Origin: Sphingomonas sp. BGYR3
Lineage (GTDB): Bacteria; Pseudomonadota; Alphaproteobacteria; Sphingomonadales; Sphingomonadaceae
DNA: 64,000 nucleotides
Assembly (NCBI RefSeq): GCF_025153455.1
Contig: NZ_JANZNT010000001.1
Span: 1,560,001-1,624,000, forward strand
Direction of reading: 5' to 3'
Positions within the stretch are counted from its first letter, which is position 1. Every line of letters begins with the position of its first letter. Position numbers and translations under genes: made by a program. Shown one piece after another: positions 9,427 through 17,201 of the stretch. The notes under the pieces were generated by a model. The model did no database searches. It saw only the letters and a program-made list of their open reading frames with translations, and was not told the origin of the DNA.

Positions 9427-11004
9427 TTATCCCACCATCCGCAGCAGCGTCTCGATCCGGTCCGCTTCCGCCGCCGGCTTGTCCCGCCTGATCCGCGCGA
9501 TCCGGGGAAAGCGCATCGCCAAGCCGGATTTGTGCCGCTTGCTTTCGTGGATCGAATCGAACGCCACCTCCAGCACCAGCGTCTTTTCCACCTCGCGCAC
9601 CGGACCAAATCGGTTCACCGTATTCGCCCGAACGAACCGGTCGAGCCATTTGAGTTCCTCGTCGGTAAACCCCGAATAGGCCTTGCCCACCGGCAGCAAT
9701 TCGCCATCCTCGGTCCAGCAGCCAAAGGTATAATCGCTGTAGAAACTCGACCGTTTGCCGTTGCCGCGCTGGGCGTACATCATCACGCAATCGGCGGTCA
9801 GCGGATCGCGCTTCCATTTGTACCACAGGCCGACCCGCCGCCCGCCGACATAGGGGGCATCGCGCCGTTTCAGCATCACCCCCTCGATCGCCGCATCGCG
9901 CGCACCCGCGCGGATTTCCGCCAGCGCATCGAAATCCGCCGCATCGATCACTGTCGACAGGTCGAATCGTTCGGCGGGCAGGCGCGGCACGAACGCCTCC
10001 AGCCGGGCGCGCCGCTCGGCCCAGCCCATCTCGCGCAGGTCCGCCTTTCCATCGAACAGGATGTCGTACAGGCGGACGAACGCCGGATAATCGGCCAGCA
10101 TCCTGGCCGACACCGTCTTTCGCCCCAGCCGCTGTTGCAGCGCGTTGAAACTGGCCGCGCCGCCCTCCTCGCCGCCCTGCACGGTCCCGCGCACCATCAA
10201 TTCGCCATCGACCGCGCCGGGCACGCGAAAATCGGCCGCCACTTCCGGAAAACTGCCCGTGATGTCGTCGCCGCCCCGGCTGTACAGCCGCGTCTCGCCG
10301 CCCGCATGGACGATCTGCACGCGGATGCCGTCCCATTTCCATTCGGCGGCATAGTCGGTCAGGTCGACCGTCCCGTCCTCCAGCGGATGGGCCAGCATGA
10401 ACGGGCGGAACACCGGCACGTCCTCGACGCGCGGGGCGAGCGCGCGGCCCTCGGCCCAATCGAACAGCGGGGCGTATGGCGGCGCGATGCCGTGCCACAG
10501 TTCCTCGACCTGATCGACGTCCAGCCCAAATGCCTGGGCGAACGCCGTTTTGGCCAGCCGCGCCGACACCCCGATGCGCAGCCCCCCGGTCGCCAGCTTC
10601 AGCAGCGCATAGCGGCCGTCCGCATCCAGCGCGTCCAGCATCCGCGCCAGTTCCGCCGGTGCCTCCGCCCGGCTCAGGCTGTTCAGCCGTTCGATCACCG
10701 CCGCCACGCCCAGCTGGCCCGCATCGCCGCCTCGCGCCGGCCAGATCAGGGCAACCGTCTCGGCCGTATCGCCCACATAATCGCGGCTCATCCGGAACAG
10801 CACGGGATCGACCCGTTCCTCGATCAGCGCGCGGACAACGGCGGGCTTCACCCCCTTGATATCCACCTCGCCGGTCAGCGCCGCCAGCGCCCATCCGCGA
10901 TCGGGGTCGGGCGTGGCGCGCAGATACTCCGCGATCAGCCGCAATTTCTGGTTGCGGGACCGGGTATAGACCAGCCGGTCAATCAGGTCGGCAAAGGCGC
11001 GCAT
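9427..11004 (-). CDS. ATP-dependent DNA ligase (stand-alone, damage-response type)
   Basis: The 525-residue protein seals nicks using ATP. The adenylation lysine is in EWKWDGIRVQ (K at about residue 223). Later nucleotidyltransferase motifs include DGELMVRG and EGVMLKRRDAPY, and an OB-fold with WYKWKRDPLTADCVMMYAQ follows. An N-terminal helical domain of about 200 residues begins FADLIDRLVYTRSRNQKLRL. This is the bacterial family annotated as cisplatin-damage-response ATP-dependent ligase. In many proteobacteria it sits with an Lhr-like helicase, an exonuclease and the PdeM nuclease. Those partners are absent here: the neighbour is a different, membrane-anchored metallophosphoesterase. It is additional to the essential NAD-dependent ligase, not seen in this window. 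Confidence 0.9.
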   Translation of the reverse strand: MRAFADLIDRLVYTRSRNQKLRLIAEYLRATPDPDRGWALAALTGEVDIKGVKPAVVRALIEERVDPVLFRMSRDYVGDTAETVALIWPARGGDAGQLGVAAVIERLNSLSRAEAPAELARMLDALDADGRYALLKLATGGLRIGVSARLAKTAFAQAFGLDVDQVEELWHGIAPPYAPLFDWAEGRALAPRVEDVPVFRPFMLAHPLEDGTVDLTDYAAEWKWDGIRVQIVHAGGETRLYSRGGDDITGSFPEVAADFRVPGAVDGELMVRGTVQGGEEGGAASFNALQQRLGRKTVSARMLADYPAFVRLYDILFDGKADLREMGWAERRARLEAFVPRLPAERFDLSTVIDAADFDALAEIRAGARDAAIEGVMLKRRDAPYVGGRRVGLWYKWKRDPLTADCVMMYAQRGNGKRSSFYSDYTFGCWTEDGELLPVGKAYSGFTDEELKWLDRFVRANTVNRFGPVREVEKTLVLEVAFDSIHESKRHKSGLAMRFPRIARIRRDKPAAEADRIETLLRMVG

Positions 11005-11051
11005 TATCCGAACAGATGGCGTGTCCGCCCCGCCGCCGCTAGAGGGGCGCG

Positions 11052-11879
11052 ATGCTGCGCCGCCTGTTCCGCCTTGCCCTGTTCCTCGCCGTGCTGGGGG
11101 CGGTGCTTGCCGCCTGGGGCTATATCAACAGCATTGCCGATCCGGTTGCGCGCACCGCCCGGCTGTCGCTGCCCGGCTGGCCGGCCAATGCGCCGCCGCT
11201 GCGGGTTGCCCTGTTGTCCGATGTCCATGTGCAGGGGCCGGACATGCCGCCCGATCGCCTTCGCCGCCTGGCCGGACGGGTGAATGCCGCGCGGCCCGAC
11301 GCGGTGCTGATCGCGGGCGATCTGGTGGGCGACCGGTTGGTGGCAACGCGCTGGTACGACGATGCAGCGATTGCGGATGCCATCGCCGCCTTTCGTGCGC
11401 CGCACGGCGTGTTCGTCGTGCTGGGCAATCACGATCACTGGCGCACGCCGCGCGCGCTGGTTGCCGAACTGCGCCGACGGGGGGTCACCGTGCTGTCCAA
11501 TGAAGCCGCGCCTATCGGGCCGCTGACGCTGATCGGCATCGATGACGAATACAGCCATCATGACGACATTCCCGCATCGATTGCCGCGGCCGATCGGCTG
11601 GGCGGCGTGCCCCTGGTCCTGACGCACAGTCCGGACGTGGTGCCGAACCTGCCGCTGCGATGGCGCCATATCTTGGTCGGGCACACCCATTGCGGTCAGG
11701 TCGTCCTGCCGCTGATCGGGGCGCCCATGGTGCCGTCGCGCTATGGCGACCGGTATCGCTGCGGCGTCATCCGCGACGGCGCGCGCACCGTGATTGCCGG
11801 CGCGGGCTGGGGCAACAGCGGGCTTCCGCTCCGCTTTGGCGCCCCGCCCGACTGGTGGCTGATCACCCTGGGGCGATAG
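11052..11879 (+). CDS. Membrane-anchored metallophosphoesterase (YkuE/YaeI-like)
   Basis: The 275-residue protein has one N-terminal membrane helix (about residues 6-24). A calcineurin-like phosphoesterase domain with all the metal-binding blocks follows: LLSDVHV (D, H), IAGDLVG (D), LGNHDHW (N, H), LVLTHSP (H) and GHTHCGQ (H, H). This arrangement fits YkuE/YaeI enzymes, which act on phosphorylated lipids such as UDP-diacylglucosamine-type or related substrates at the inner membrane; the exact substrate is not evident. It is transcribed divergently from the ligase gene with a 47-base gap, too close for large separate promoters. It is too long, and has a membrane anchor, compared with ligase-associated PdeM. 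Confidence 0.88.
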   Translation: MLRRLFRLALFLAVLGAVLAAWGYINSIADPVARTARLSLPGWPANAPPLRVALLSDVHVQGPDMPPDRLRRLAGRVNAARPDAVLIAGDLVGDRLVATRWYDDAAIADAIAAFRAPHGVFVVLGNHDHWRTPRALVAELRRRGVTVLSNEAAPIGPLTLIGIDDEYSHHDDIPASIAAADRLGGVPLVLTHSPDVVPNLPLRWRHILVGHTHCGQVVLPLIGAPMVPSRYGDRYRCGVIRDGARTVIAGAGWGNSGLPLRFGAPPDWWLITLGR

Positions 11880-11881
11880 CG

Positions 11882-12061
11882 TCAGCCGCCCGCAATCTTC
11901 TTGCCGGTGAACAGGCCCAGCACCAGCAGCACCGCGAACACTGCGATGGCGACAAAGAACAGGATCTTGGCAATCTCGACAAAGGCGCCGCCAATGCCGC
12001 CGAAACCGAGCAGCGCCATGACAAGTCCGGCGATCAAAAAGATCAGGGCCCAGCGTAACAT
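11882..12061 (-). CDS. DUF1328 small membrane protein
   Basis: Only 59 residues are encoded if translation starts at the ATG at 12059-12061, which has GGGAG six bases upstream. A longer frame continues to 12190 but its extra N-terminus runs through the neighbouring terminator and looks non-coding. The product is two hydrophobic helices ([20 protein letters not shown] and [20 protein letters not shown]) and a short GKK tail, characteristic of DUF1328/YtjA membrane peptides. These are common in proteobacteria and have been linked to envelope or general stress responses. Dps, another stress protein, is encoded next to it on the same strand. Confidence 0.88.
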   Translation of the reverse strand: MLRWALIFLIAGLVMALLGFGGIGGAFVEIAKILFFVAIAVFAVLLVLGLFTGKKIAGG

Positions 12062-12140
12062 GATAATCTCCCGTCGTTGGTACCCCCGCAGCAACAGCGG
12101 ATGAACGTCCCGACGGTTCCACCGAACGGCTGGTCGCACG

Positions 12141-12175
12141 AAAAGAAAAACCCCGCCCGGATCGACCGGACGGGG
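12141..12175 (-). terminator. Terminator after dps-like gene
   Basis: CCCCGCCCGG (12151-12160) pairs with CCGGACGGGG (12166-12175), with one internal mismatch and a 5-base loop. On the minus strand it is followed by TTTTTCTTTTC. It lies 30 bases beyond the stop of the Dps gene at 12206 and separates it from the DUF1328 gene. Confidence 0.85.
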
Positions 12176-12205
12176 CGTTTCTCTATCCATCCGGGCTGCC
12201 GGGGA

Positions 12206-12703
12206 TCAGCCCTTGCGGCTGGCCTCGAACAGGAACCAGGCGCGCTCTTCGGCCTCGTCCGTCCAGTCGTCCAGGATGCCGCTGGTCGCATTGTCCTTGG
12301 CCTCGTCGACGATGTCCTTCGCCTCGCGCAGCGACGCGACCAGCGCAAGGTTGTCCTCGCGCAGCTCGGCCAGCATGTCCTCCGGCTTCACAAAGTCCTT
12401 GTCATTGTCCTTGATCGTCTGACGGCGGGCAATGTCGCCGATCGACCGCAGCGTGGTGTTGCCGGTCTTGCGCACCCGCTCCGCAATCGCGTCGGTCGTC
12501 GCCAGGATCTGCGTCGCCTGATCGTCCAGCATCAGGTGATAGTCACGGAAATGCGGGCCGCTGACATGCCAGTGGAAATTCTTGGTCTTCAGGTACAGCG
12601 CATAGCTGTCGGCCAGGATGCCGTTCAGCGCGTCGGCTACCGACTTGGCGGCATTGTCCTTCAGATCGGTGGGCGTGTCGAGCGCGGGGCTGACGTCGGC
12701 CAT
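12206..12703 (-). CDS. dps: Dps-family ferritin-like DNA-protection protein
   Basis: Dps dodecamers oxidise and store iron using hydrogen peroxide, protecting DNA. The start is taken as the ATG at 12703, giving 165 residues, because GGAGG stands six to seven bases upstream and the frame upstream (to 12805) has no ribosome-binding site. The four-helix core shows the ferroxidase signature KNFHWHVSGPHFRDYHLMLD, with the conserved His, and the D-x(3)-D/E position in HLMLDDQ. WFLFEASR closes the C-terminal helix. It ends in a strong terminator, so it is monocistronic. Stress induction is expected from the family but no specific operator is recognised. Confidence 0.93.
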   Translation of the reverse strand: MADVSPALDTPTDLKDNAAKSVADALNGILADSYALYLKTKNFHWHVSGPHFRDYHLMLDDQATQILATTDAIAERVRKTGNTTLRSIGDIARRQTIKDNDKDFVKPEDMLAELREDNLALVASLREAKDIVDEAKDNATSGILDDWTDEAEERAWFLFEASRKG

Positions 12704-12831
12704 GATATCCTCCATCCTGCATTGGAAACTCGGTTCGGCGCTATAACGAAACCGGCGCGGATTTGCTCCATCCGAAACGCAAAACTTTTCGGCAATCATC
12801 CCCATCGCTCGGGTCGATCAGGTCGGATCGT

Positions 12832-13395
12832 TCAGGGAAGCAGCGCCCGAACCGTCAGCACGCCGCCGGGAATCAGCGCGGCAATCGCAATCGCCGGGCG
12901 CAACCAGCGGCGCGGCACCCGGTCCCATGCCCGTTCGCCCAGGGCCATGGCGATGAACGCCGCCCCCATCGCGCCGATCCATCCGCCGACCGCCGCCACC
13001 CAGGGTACCGGCGCTGCCACGGCCAGCGCGAACAACAGGAAATAGGCCCGGTCTCCCCAGATCAGGCTGAACCCGCCCAGCAGCGCGGTAACGAACCCGC
13101 CGGTGCGCCACTGGTCCAGCGCATCCAGCCGCCGCATCGGGATCAGGCCGGCGACCCCCGCGACGATCAGCGCAATGCCCGTCAACAGGGCGCGCGCCGC
13201 GCCCGGCATCGCGGGCTGCACCGCCCCAGCAAACAGCGCGCTCAGGAACGCGGCCAGGCCATGCGCCACGGCCAGCCCGGCCAGCACGCTCAGGATGTTG
13301 CCGAATCGCTCGCCCAGCCGCGCCGCCAGCATCGGCGGCCGGTCGGTCAGGTGCAGCAGCAGTAACGCGGCAAAGGCCGGGAACAGGCCGCTCAT
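12832..13395 (-). CDS. Degenerate GDT1/TMEM165-like membrane protein
   Basis: This 187-residue polytopic membrane protein has about six helices. Starting at the ATG at 13395, it contains two related segments, LLLHLTDRPPMLAARLGERFG (near residue 10) and SLIWGDRAYFLLFALAVA (near residue 110). They sit where UPF0016/GDT1 cation transporters carry their paired E-x-G-D-[KR]-[TS] motifs. Both copies are altered: the first lacks the Glu and Gly, the second lacks the Glu and has Ala for the Thr/Ser. GDT1 proteins move manganese or calcium. This one may be a divergent homolog with altered ion binding, or an unrelated membrane protein. It follows the 13406 gene by 10 bases on the same strand. Confidence 0.55.
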   Translation of the reverse strand: MSGLFPAFAALLLLHLTDRPPMLAARLGERFGNILSVLAGLAVAHGLAAFLSALFAGAVQPAMPGAARALLTGIALIVAGVAGLIPMRRLDALDQWRTGGFVTALLGGFSLIWGDRAYFLLFALAVAAPVPWVAAVGGWIGAMGAAFIAMALGERAWDRVPRRWLRPAIAIAALIPGGVLTVRALLP

Positions 13396-13405
13396 CCGGC
13401 GGCGT

Positions 13406-13747
13406 TCACGATCGCCCGCGAATCGCGCGCACCGAACAGGCTGCGGCAAACAACTGCTCCGCCTCGGCATCCGCCCGGCCACAACCGATCGCATCGCGCA
13501 GCAACAGCATCCAGTCATTCAGGCCCGCGCCATGTTCGCCGCGGGCCAGCGCCGCCTCGATCGCATGGATGACCGGCAATGCCGGGTGCAGGCCCAGCGC
13601 AATCGCCTCTCGCCGGATCGCCTCGACCGCGCGGGCCAGCTCGCCCGGCGCGCGATTGCCCAGCGTCGTCGCAATCCCGTCGATGCGGGTCAGCACGATG
13701 GCCACCGCCTCGCCGCCCGGTCCGCTCGTCATGGCCGTCTGCTGCAT
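13406..13747 (-). CDS. Small helical protein, unknown function
   Basis: The product is about 113 residues starting at the ATG at 13747, which lies 8 bases after AGGGG; a GTG at 13753 would add two residues. The sequence is soluble, Ala/Leu/Arg-rich and predicted mostly helical (for example ELARAVEAIRREAIALGL). Two Cys lie near the C-terminus. No family is recognised. It is probably co-transcribed with the GDT1-like gene 10 bases downstream. The codon-position GC bias supports coding on this strand. Confidence 0.55.
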   Translation of the reverse strand: MQQTAMTSGPGGEAVAIVLTRIDGIATTLGNRAPGELARAVEAIRREAIALGLHPALPVIHAIEAALARGEHGAGLNDWMLLLRDAIGCGRADAEAEQLFAAACSVRAIRGRS

Positions 13748-13928
13748 GGTCACCGCCCCTTTTGCGCAGGTTTGCCCCGGGGTTCAGCATCACCCGGCCA
13801 TGGTTAACGCGCGGTATACGGGGCACGCGCCTTGACATCGGCCGCCGAATCCGCCAATCGCGCTCCCCTGCCAGCGGCCGCCCGTGCGCGCCGCTGTTCC
13901 TTTATTCAGACTCACAGGGATTACGGTC

Positions 13929-14096
13929 ATGGCCAAGCCGACCACCGTCAAGATCAAGCTTGTCAGCACCGCTGACACCGGGTTCTTCTATGTCACCAAG
14001 AAGAATCCCCGGAATCAGACGGAAAAGATGAGCTTCCGCAAGTACGATCCCGTCGTGCGCAAGCATGTCGAGTTCAAGGAAGCGAAGATCAAGTAA
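13929..14096 (+). CDS. rpmG: 50S ribosomal protein L33
   Basis: The 55-residue product is a complete L33 of the Cys-free type: it begins [20 protein letters not shown], continues [20 protein letters not shown] and ends VEFKEAKIK. It is a component of the large ribosomal subunit near the E site. The ATG at 13929 is chosen because the family starts with MAK; a longer frame to 13884 has no support. Lacking the four zinc-binding cysteines of the C+ paralogs, it should be independent of zinc. It stands alone with its own terminator. Its proximity to a divK-like gene and a DUF3572 gene repeats a gene order common in alphaproteobacteria. Confidence 0.97.
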   Translation: MAKPTTVKIKLVSTADTGFFYVTKKNPRNQTEKMSFRKYDPVVRKHVEFKEAKIK

Positions 14097-14144
14097 TCCC
14101 GGCGGCCGCACCCGCGGCCCCCGCCCGGACGGCATTCGCCCGTT

Positions 14145-14168
14145 CCCGCCAGCCGGGGGCGGGTTTTT
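14145..14168 (+). terminator. Terminator after rpmG
   Basis: CCCGCC (14145-14150) pairs with GGCGGG (14158-14163) around a 7-base loop and is followed directly by TTTTT (14164-14168). It lies about 50 bases after the rpmG stop on the plus strand. Confidence 0.85.
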
Positions 14169-14216
14169 GCTTGTCCGGCGAAGATCGCTGACGGACGGGC
14201 AGAGTCATCCCGCCCC

Positions 14217-14582
14217 TTACCCGGCCAGAGCGCGCACCTCTTCGATGAACCGCATCATCGACACCGGCTTGGACAGATAGCCGCTGGCCCCCGCCTCCCG
14301 CGCGCGGTCTTCCTCGTCCGGCCCGGAATAGGCGGTCAGGGCAAGCACCGGGATGTGACGCAGGACAAGGTCGCGCTTCACCTCTGCAATCAGATCAAGC
14401 CCGTTGACCGTCCCCAGCCGCATGTCCGTGACCATCAGGTCGGGGATCACCGCCTTCAGCCGCTCGATCGCGTCGCGGCCGTCGCTGACCGGATCGACGA
14501 CAAAGCCATGGGCGCGCAGCACGTCGGTGAACAGCTTCAGGTTCAGCTCGTTATCCTCGACAATCACCACGCTTTTTGTCAC
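14217..14582 (-). CDS. divK: DivK-like single-domain response regulator
   Basis: This is a lone receiver domain of about 121 residues with no output domain. Key residues are visible: the acidic pair in VVIVEDNELNLKLF, the phospho-acceptor Asp in DLMVTDMRLGTVNGLDLI, Thr in LALTAYSG and Lys in GYLSKPVSM. The IVEDNELNLKLF start is the DivK signature, and DivK controls the PleC/DivJ/CckA cell-cycle phosphorelay in alphaproteobacteria. GTG at 14582 is preferred over ATG at 14603 because AAGGGG precedes it and the family begins close to that point. It is divergent from the DUF3572 gene, matching the usual divK neighbourhood; pleD does not follow here. Confidence 0.85.
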   Translation of the reverse strand: MTKSVVIVEDNELNLKLFTDVLRAHGFVVDPVSDGRDAIERLKAVIPDLMVTDMRLGTVNGLDLIAEVKRDLVLRHIPVLALTAYSGPDEEDRAREAGASGYLSKPVSMMRFIEEVRALAG

Positions 14583-14623
14583 GGGGGCCCCTTCCCGGTT
14601 CATTGACGGACAGGCAATAGGCC

Positions 14624-14902
14624 ATGCTGCCCCCCGAAACAAATCCTGCCAGCGATTCCAGCATCATCGCGCTTCATGCGCTGGCCTGGGTGCTGGGCGA
14701 TTCGGGCCGGGCCACACGGTTTGTCGACCTGACGGGGCTCGACCCGGAAACAATGCGGGCACGGGCCGGCGACCCCGCGCTGCTGGCCGCGGTGATCGAT
14801 CATCTCGCTGCCCATGAACCCGATCTGGTCGCCTGCGCCGATGCCATCCACCAATCGCCCGATGCGCTGATCCGCGCGGGCAGGGACCTGAAATCCGCAT
14901 GA
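14624..14902 (+). CDS. DUF3572 family protein
   Basis: The 92-residue protein is soluble, small and acidic, with the DUF3572 pattern ALHALAWVLGDSGRATRFVDLTGLDPETMRARAGDPALLAAVIDHL. Families of this type are found beside divK in alphaproteobacteria, as here, where the two genes are transcribed apart. The function is not known to me. Its stop overlaps the start of the HAD-hydrolase gene by 4 bases (14899-14902), so the two are translated together. Confidence 0.85.
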   Translation: MLPPETNPASDSSIIALHALAWVLGDSGRATRFVDLTGLDPETMRARAGDPALLAAVIDHLAAHEPDLVACADAIHQSPDALIRAGRDLKSA

Positions 14903-15525
14903 AACCGCTGCTGATCTGTGATTGTGACGAAGTGCTGCTGCACATGGTCCGCCATTTCGCCGACTGGCTCGATCGCGCGCATCAGATCGATTTCGTCCTG
15001 CACAACAGCGAATTCGGTCGCGCCATGCGTCGCCGGTCGGACGGGATGCTGGTGCCGCAGGAACAGGCATGGGATTATCTCGGCGGCTTCTTCACCACCG
15101 AAATCCACAGCCAGACGCCGATCCCCGGCGCGATCGAATCTATCCAGGCACTGGCGAAGGAGGCGGATATCGTCATCCTGACCAACCTGATCGACGATCA
15201 TCGCGACCGCCGCATCGATCAGCTGGCCCGTCACGGCCTGCTCCACCGCGTCGAAACCAATCAGGGTGGCAAGGGGCATCCCGTGCGACGCCTGATGCGC
15301 GAACATGGCGATCCGGTCACGGTGTTCGTCGACGACCTGGCCGTGCATCACCAATCGGTCGCCGAACACGCGCCGCTGGCCCACCGGCTGCACCTTGTCG
15401 GGTGTCACGACGTCGCCTCGACCACCCTGCCCGCGCCCCATGCCCATGCGCGGATCGACCGCTGGGACGATGCACTGCCGTGGATCCGGTCGCGCTTTGC
15501 GATGGGGCACGCCGTCCCGGCTTGA
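14899..15525 (+). CDS. HAD-superfamily hydrolase
   Basis: The 208-residue protein has the HAD core. Motif I is in ICDCDEVLLHM, where the nucleophile Asp is followed by C-D rather than the usual D-x-D-G-T. Motif II is VILTNL (Thr), and motif IV is FVDDLAVHHQSV (paired Asp). A short cap with W/D/Y residues sits between motifs I and II. It overlaps the DUF3572 gene by 4 bases and appears to be its operon partner. HAD enzymes hydrolyse phosphate esters; no substrate can be assigned. Confidence 0.82.
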   Translation: MKPLLICDCDEVLLHMVRHFADWLDRAHQIDFVLHNSEFGRAMRRRSDGMLVPQEQAWDYLGGFFTTEIHSQTPIPGAIESIQALAKEADIVILTNLIDDHRDRRIDQLARHGLLHRVETNQGGKGHPVRRLMREHGDPVTVFVDDLAVHHQSVAEHAPLAHRLHLVGCHDVASTTLPAPHAHARIDRWDDALPWIRSRFAMGHAVPA

Positions 15526-15557
15526 CGCGCGGCGGGCGGCATGGTGTGGCTGCGCCC

Positions 15558-16028
15558 ATGACGCAGCGCATCGAAGCCCGCCTGGCCGAACTCGGCCTCA
15601 CCCTGCCCGCTCCGGCGGCCCCCGTTGCCGCCTATGTCCCCGCCGTGATCGCGGGCGGCCTGCTGCACCTGTCGGGTCAGCTGCCGTTCGCCGCCGATGG
15701 CGCGCTGATGACCGGCCGGCTGGGTGAGGATCGCGATCTGGACTTCGGTCAGGAAGCGGCCCGGCGCTGCGGCCTGATGATCATCGCCCAGGCGCGTGCC
15801 GCGCTGGACGGCGATCTGGGCCGCATCGCCCGCGTCGTGAAGCTGGGCGTGTTCGTCAATTCCGCCGCCAGCTTCACCGATCAGCCAAAGGTGGCGAACG
15901 GCGCATCGGAACTGATGGTCGCGCTGCTCGGCGATTCGGGCCGCCATGCCCGTTCGGCGGTCGGCGTGCCCACCCTGCCGCTCGGCGCGGCGGTCGAGGT
16001 GGATGCCATCCTCGCCCTCAACGCCTGA
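15558..16028 (+). CDS. RidA/YjgF-family protein, catalytic Arg absent
   Basis: The 156-residue protein has the YjgF fold signature: GLLHLSGQLPF near the N-terminus, INLA-like VVKLGVFVNSAASFTDQPKVANGASELMVALLG, and the C-terminal VGVPTLPLGAAVEVDAILAL. In classical RidA the last segment carries an Arg that hydrolyses 2-aminoacrylate. Here that position reads VGVPTLP with no Arg, so deaminase activity is doubtful. It fits the longer (about 150 residues) YjgF subgroup that lacks this residue. It starts at the ATG at 15558, 32 bases past the HAD gene, and ends before a hairpin terminator. Confidence 0.88.
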   Translation: MTQRIEARLAELGLTLPAPAAPVAAYVPAVIAGGLLHLSGQLPFAADGALMTGRLGEDRDLDFGQEAARRCGLMIIAQARAALDGDLGRIARVVKLGVFVNSAASFTDQPKVANGASELMVALLGDSGRHARSAVGVPTLPLGAAVEVDAILALNA

Positions 16029-16030
16029 AC

Positions 16031-16050
16031 AGGTCCGCATCGGACCTTTC
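16031..16050 (+). terminator. Short hairpin terminator after Rid-like gene
   Basis: AGGTCCG (16031-16037) and CGGACCT (16041-16047) form a perfect 7-bp stem with a CAT loop, followed by TTC. It begins 3 bases past the stop codon. The T-run is short, so efficiency is uncertain. Confidence 0.6.
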
Positions 16051-16283
16051 TAGTCAGCACAATCTCCCGGTGACGCATGTTTCGCCCGCCGGTCTTGTTG
16101 CTGCGATGCAACACCCGCATCGCGAACGTAACCCATGCTGTCTTAATTCTATTGCGTAGCAAGCCGCGAATCGGCAATCTTGTTGCCGTCGCGCAGGATC
16201 ACACGGCCGCATTTTCGCGGAACAGATGTGACGAAGCGCAGCGCAGGCGGAGCCTTACGTATGGACAAGACGAAAGGGATACG

Positions 16284-17123
16284 ATGCGCTTCTCTCACCT
16301 CATGCTGGGCGCCGTAGCGCTCGTTGCAGCCGCGCCGGCCTATGCGCAGGAAGAAACCGAGGCTCCTTCCGAACTCACCGTTTCGGGCAGCGTTGCTCTG
16401 GTTTCCGACTATCGCTTCCGCGGCGTGTCGCAGTCGGACAAGGAACTGGCCGTTCAGGGCGGCGTGACCGTCAGCCATGACAGCGGCTTCTATGTCGGCA
16501 CCTGGGCGTCGAACCTGGCCGGCTGGGGCACGTTCGGCGGCTCCAACACCGAACTCGACCTGTTCGGCGGCTTCAAGTTCCCGGTTGGCGAAGGCACGCT
16601 GGACACCGGCCTTGTGTGGTACATGTATCCGGGCGGCGCGGACAAAACCGACTTTGCCGAACTTTATGCCAAGCTGTCCGGCACGGTCGGCCCGCTCGGC
16701 CTGACCGCCGGCGTCGCCTACGCCCCGGCTCAGGAAGCGTTGGGCAAGTGGTACAATACCGGTGCCGATGCGGCGGCCGGCGTGTTCAACAATCCGGGTG
16801 ACAAGGAAGACAATCTCTACGTCTCCGGCGACGCCACCTATGCGCTTCCCGAAACGCCGATCACGCTCAAGGGGCATGTCGGCTATTCGAACGGCAATTC
16901 CGGCCTTGGCCCGAACGGCACCTCGGTTGCACCGACCGGCGAATATTTCGACTGGTCGCTGGGCGCGGACGTTGCCGTTTCCGGCCTGACGCTGGGCGTG
17001 TCGTACATCGATACCGATATCAGCGCGTCGGACGGCGCCTATCTGGCCCCGAACTTCCTGACCGTCGATGGCGGCCAGATCGCGGATGCGACGATCGTCT
17101 TCTCGGTCAGCGCCGCCTTCTGA
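16284..17123 (+). CDS. TorF-family putative outer-membrane porin
   Basis: The 279-residue protein has a signal peptide (residues 1-21, ending PAYAQ) and mostly beta-strand sequence after it, ending in VFSVSAAF. This is a terminal-Phe sequence expected for an outer-membrane beta barrel. The N-terminal pattern LTVSGSVALVSDYRFRGVSQSDKELAVQGG is diagnostic of the gcw_chp/TorF family. Its natural substrate is unknown. The ATG at 16284 has AAGGGA upstream. The 255 bases before it (16029-16283) hold no other gene and presumably its promoter; I see no clear operator there. Confidence 0.88.
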   Translation: MRFSHLMLGAVALVAAAPAYAQEETEAPSELTVSGSVALVSDYRFRGVSQSDKELAVQGGVTVSHDSGFYVGTWASNLAGWGTFGGSNTELDLFGGFKFPVGEGTLDTGLVWYMYPGGADKTDFAELYAKLSGTVGPLGLTAGVAYAPAQEALGKWYNTGADAAAGVFNNPGDKEDNLYVSGDATYALPETPITLKGHVGYSNGNSGLGPNGTSVAPTGEYFDWSLGADVAVSGLTLGVSYIDTDISASDGAYLAPNFLTVDGGQIADATIVFSVSAAF

Positions 17124-17142
17124 TCGGCCCGGAGTAAAAAAA

Positions 17143-17171
17143 GGGGGGCGGTCCGCCGGGCCGCCCCCTTT
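17143..17171. terminator. Bidirectional terminator between porin and aminopeptidase P genes
   Basis: GGGGGCGG (17144-17151) pairs with CCGCCCCC (17161-17168). The plus-strand side ends TTT, and the minus-strand side ends in a run of seven T. The site serves both convergent genes, the porin (ends 17123) and the aminopeptidase (ends 17202). Confidence 0.85.
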
Positions 17172-17201
17172 CTCATGCCCGCCGCGCGGCGCACCCGGCG
17201 T

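Noticed and set aside
13832-13860. TTGACA-17-CAATCG as an rpmG promoter
   Set aside because: The -35 is perfect but the -10 matches poorly, and the site is 69 bases upstream; not strong enough to call.
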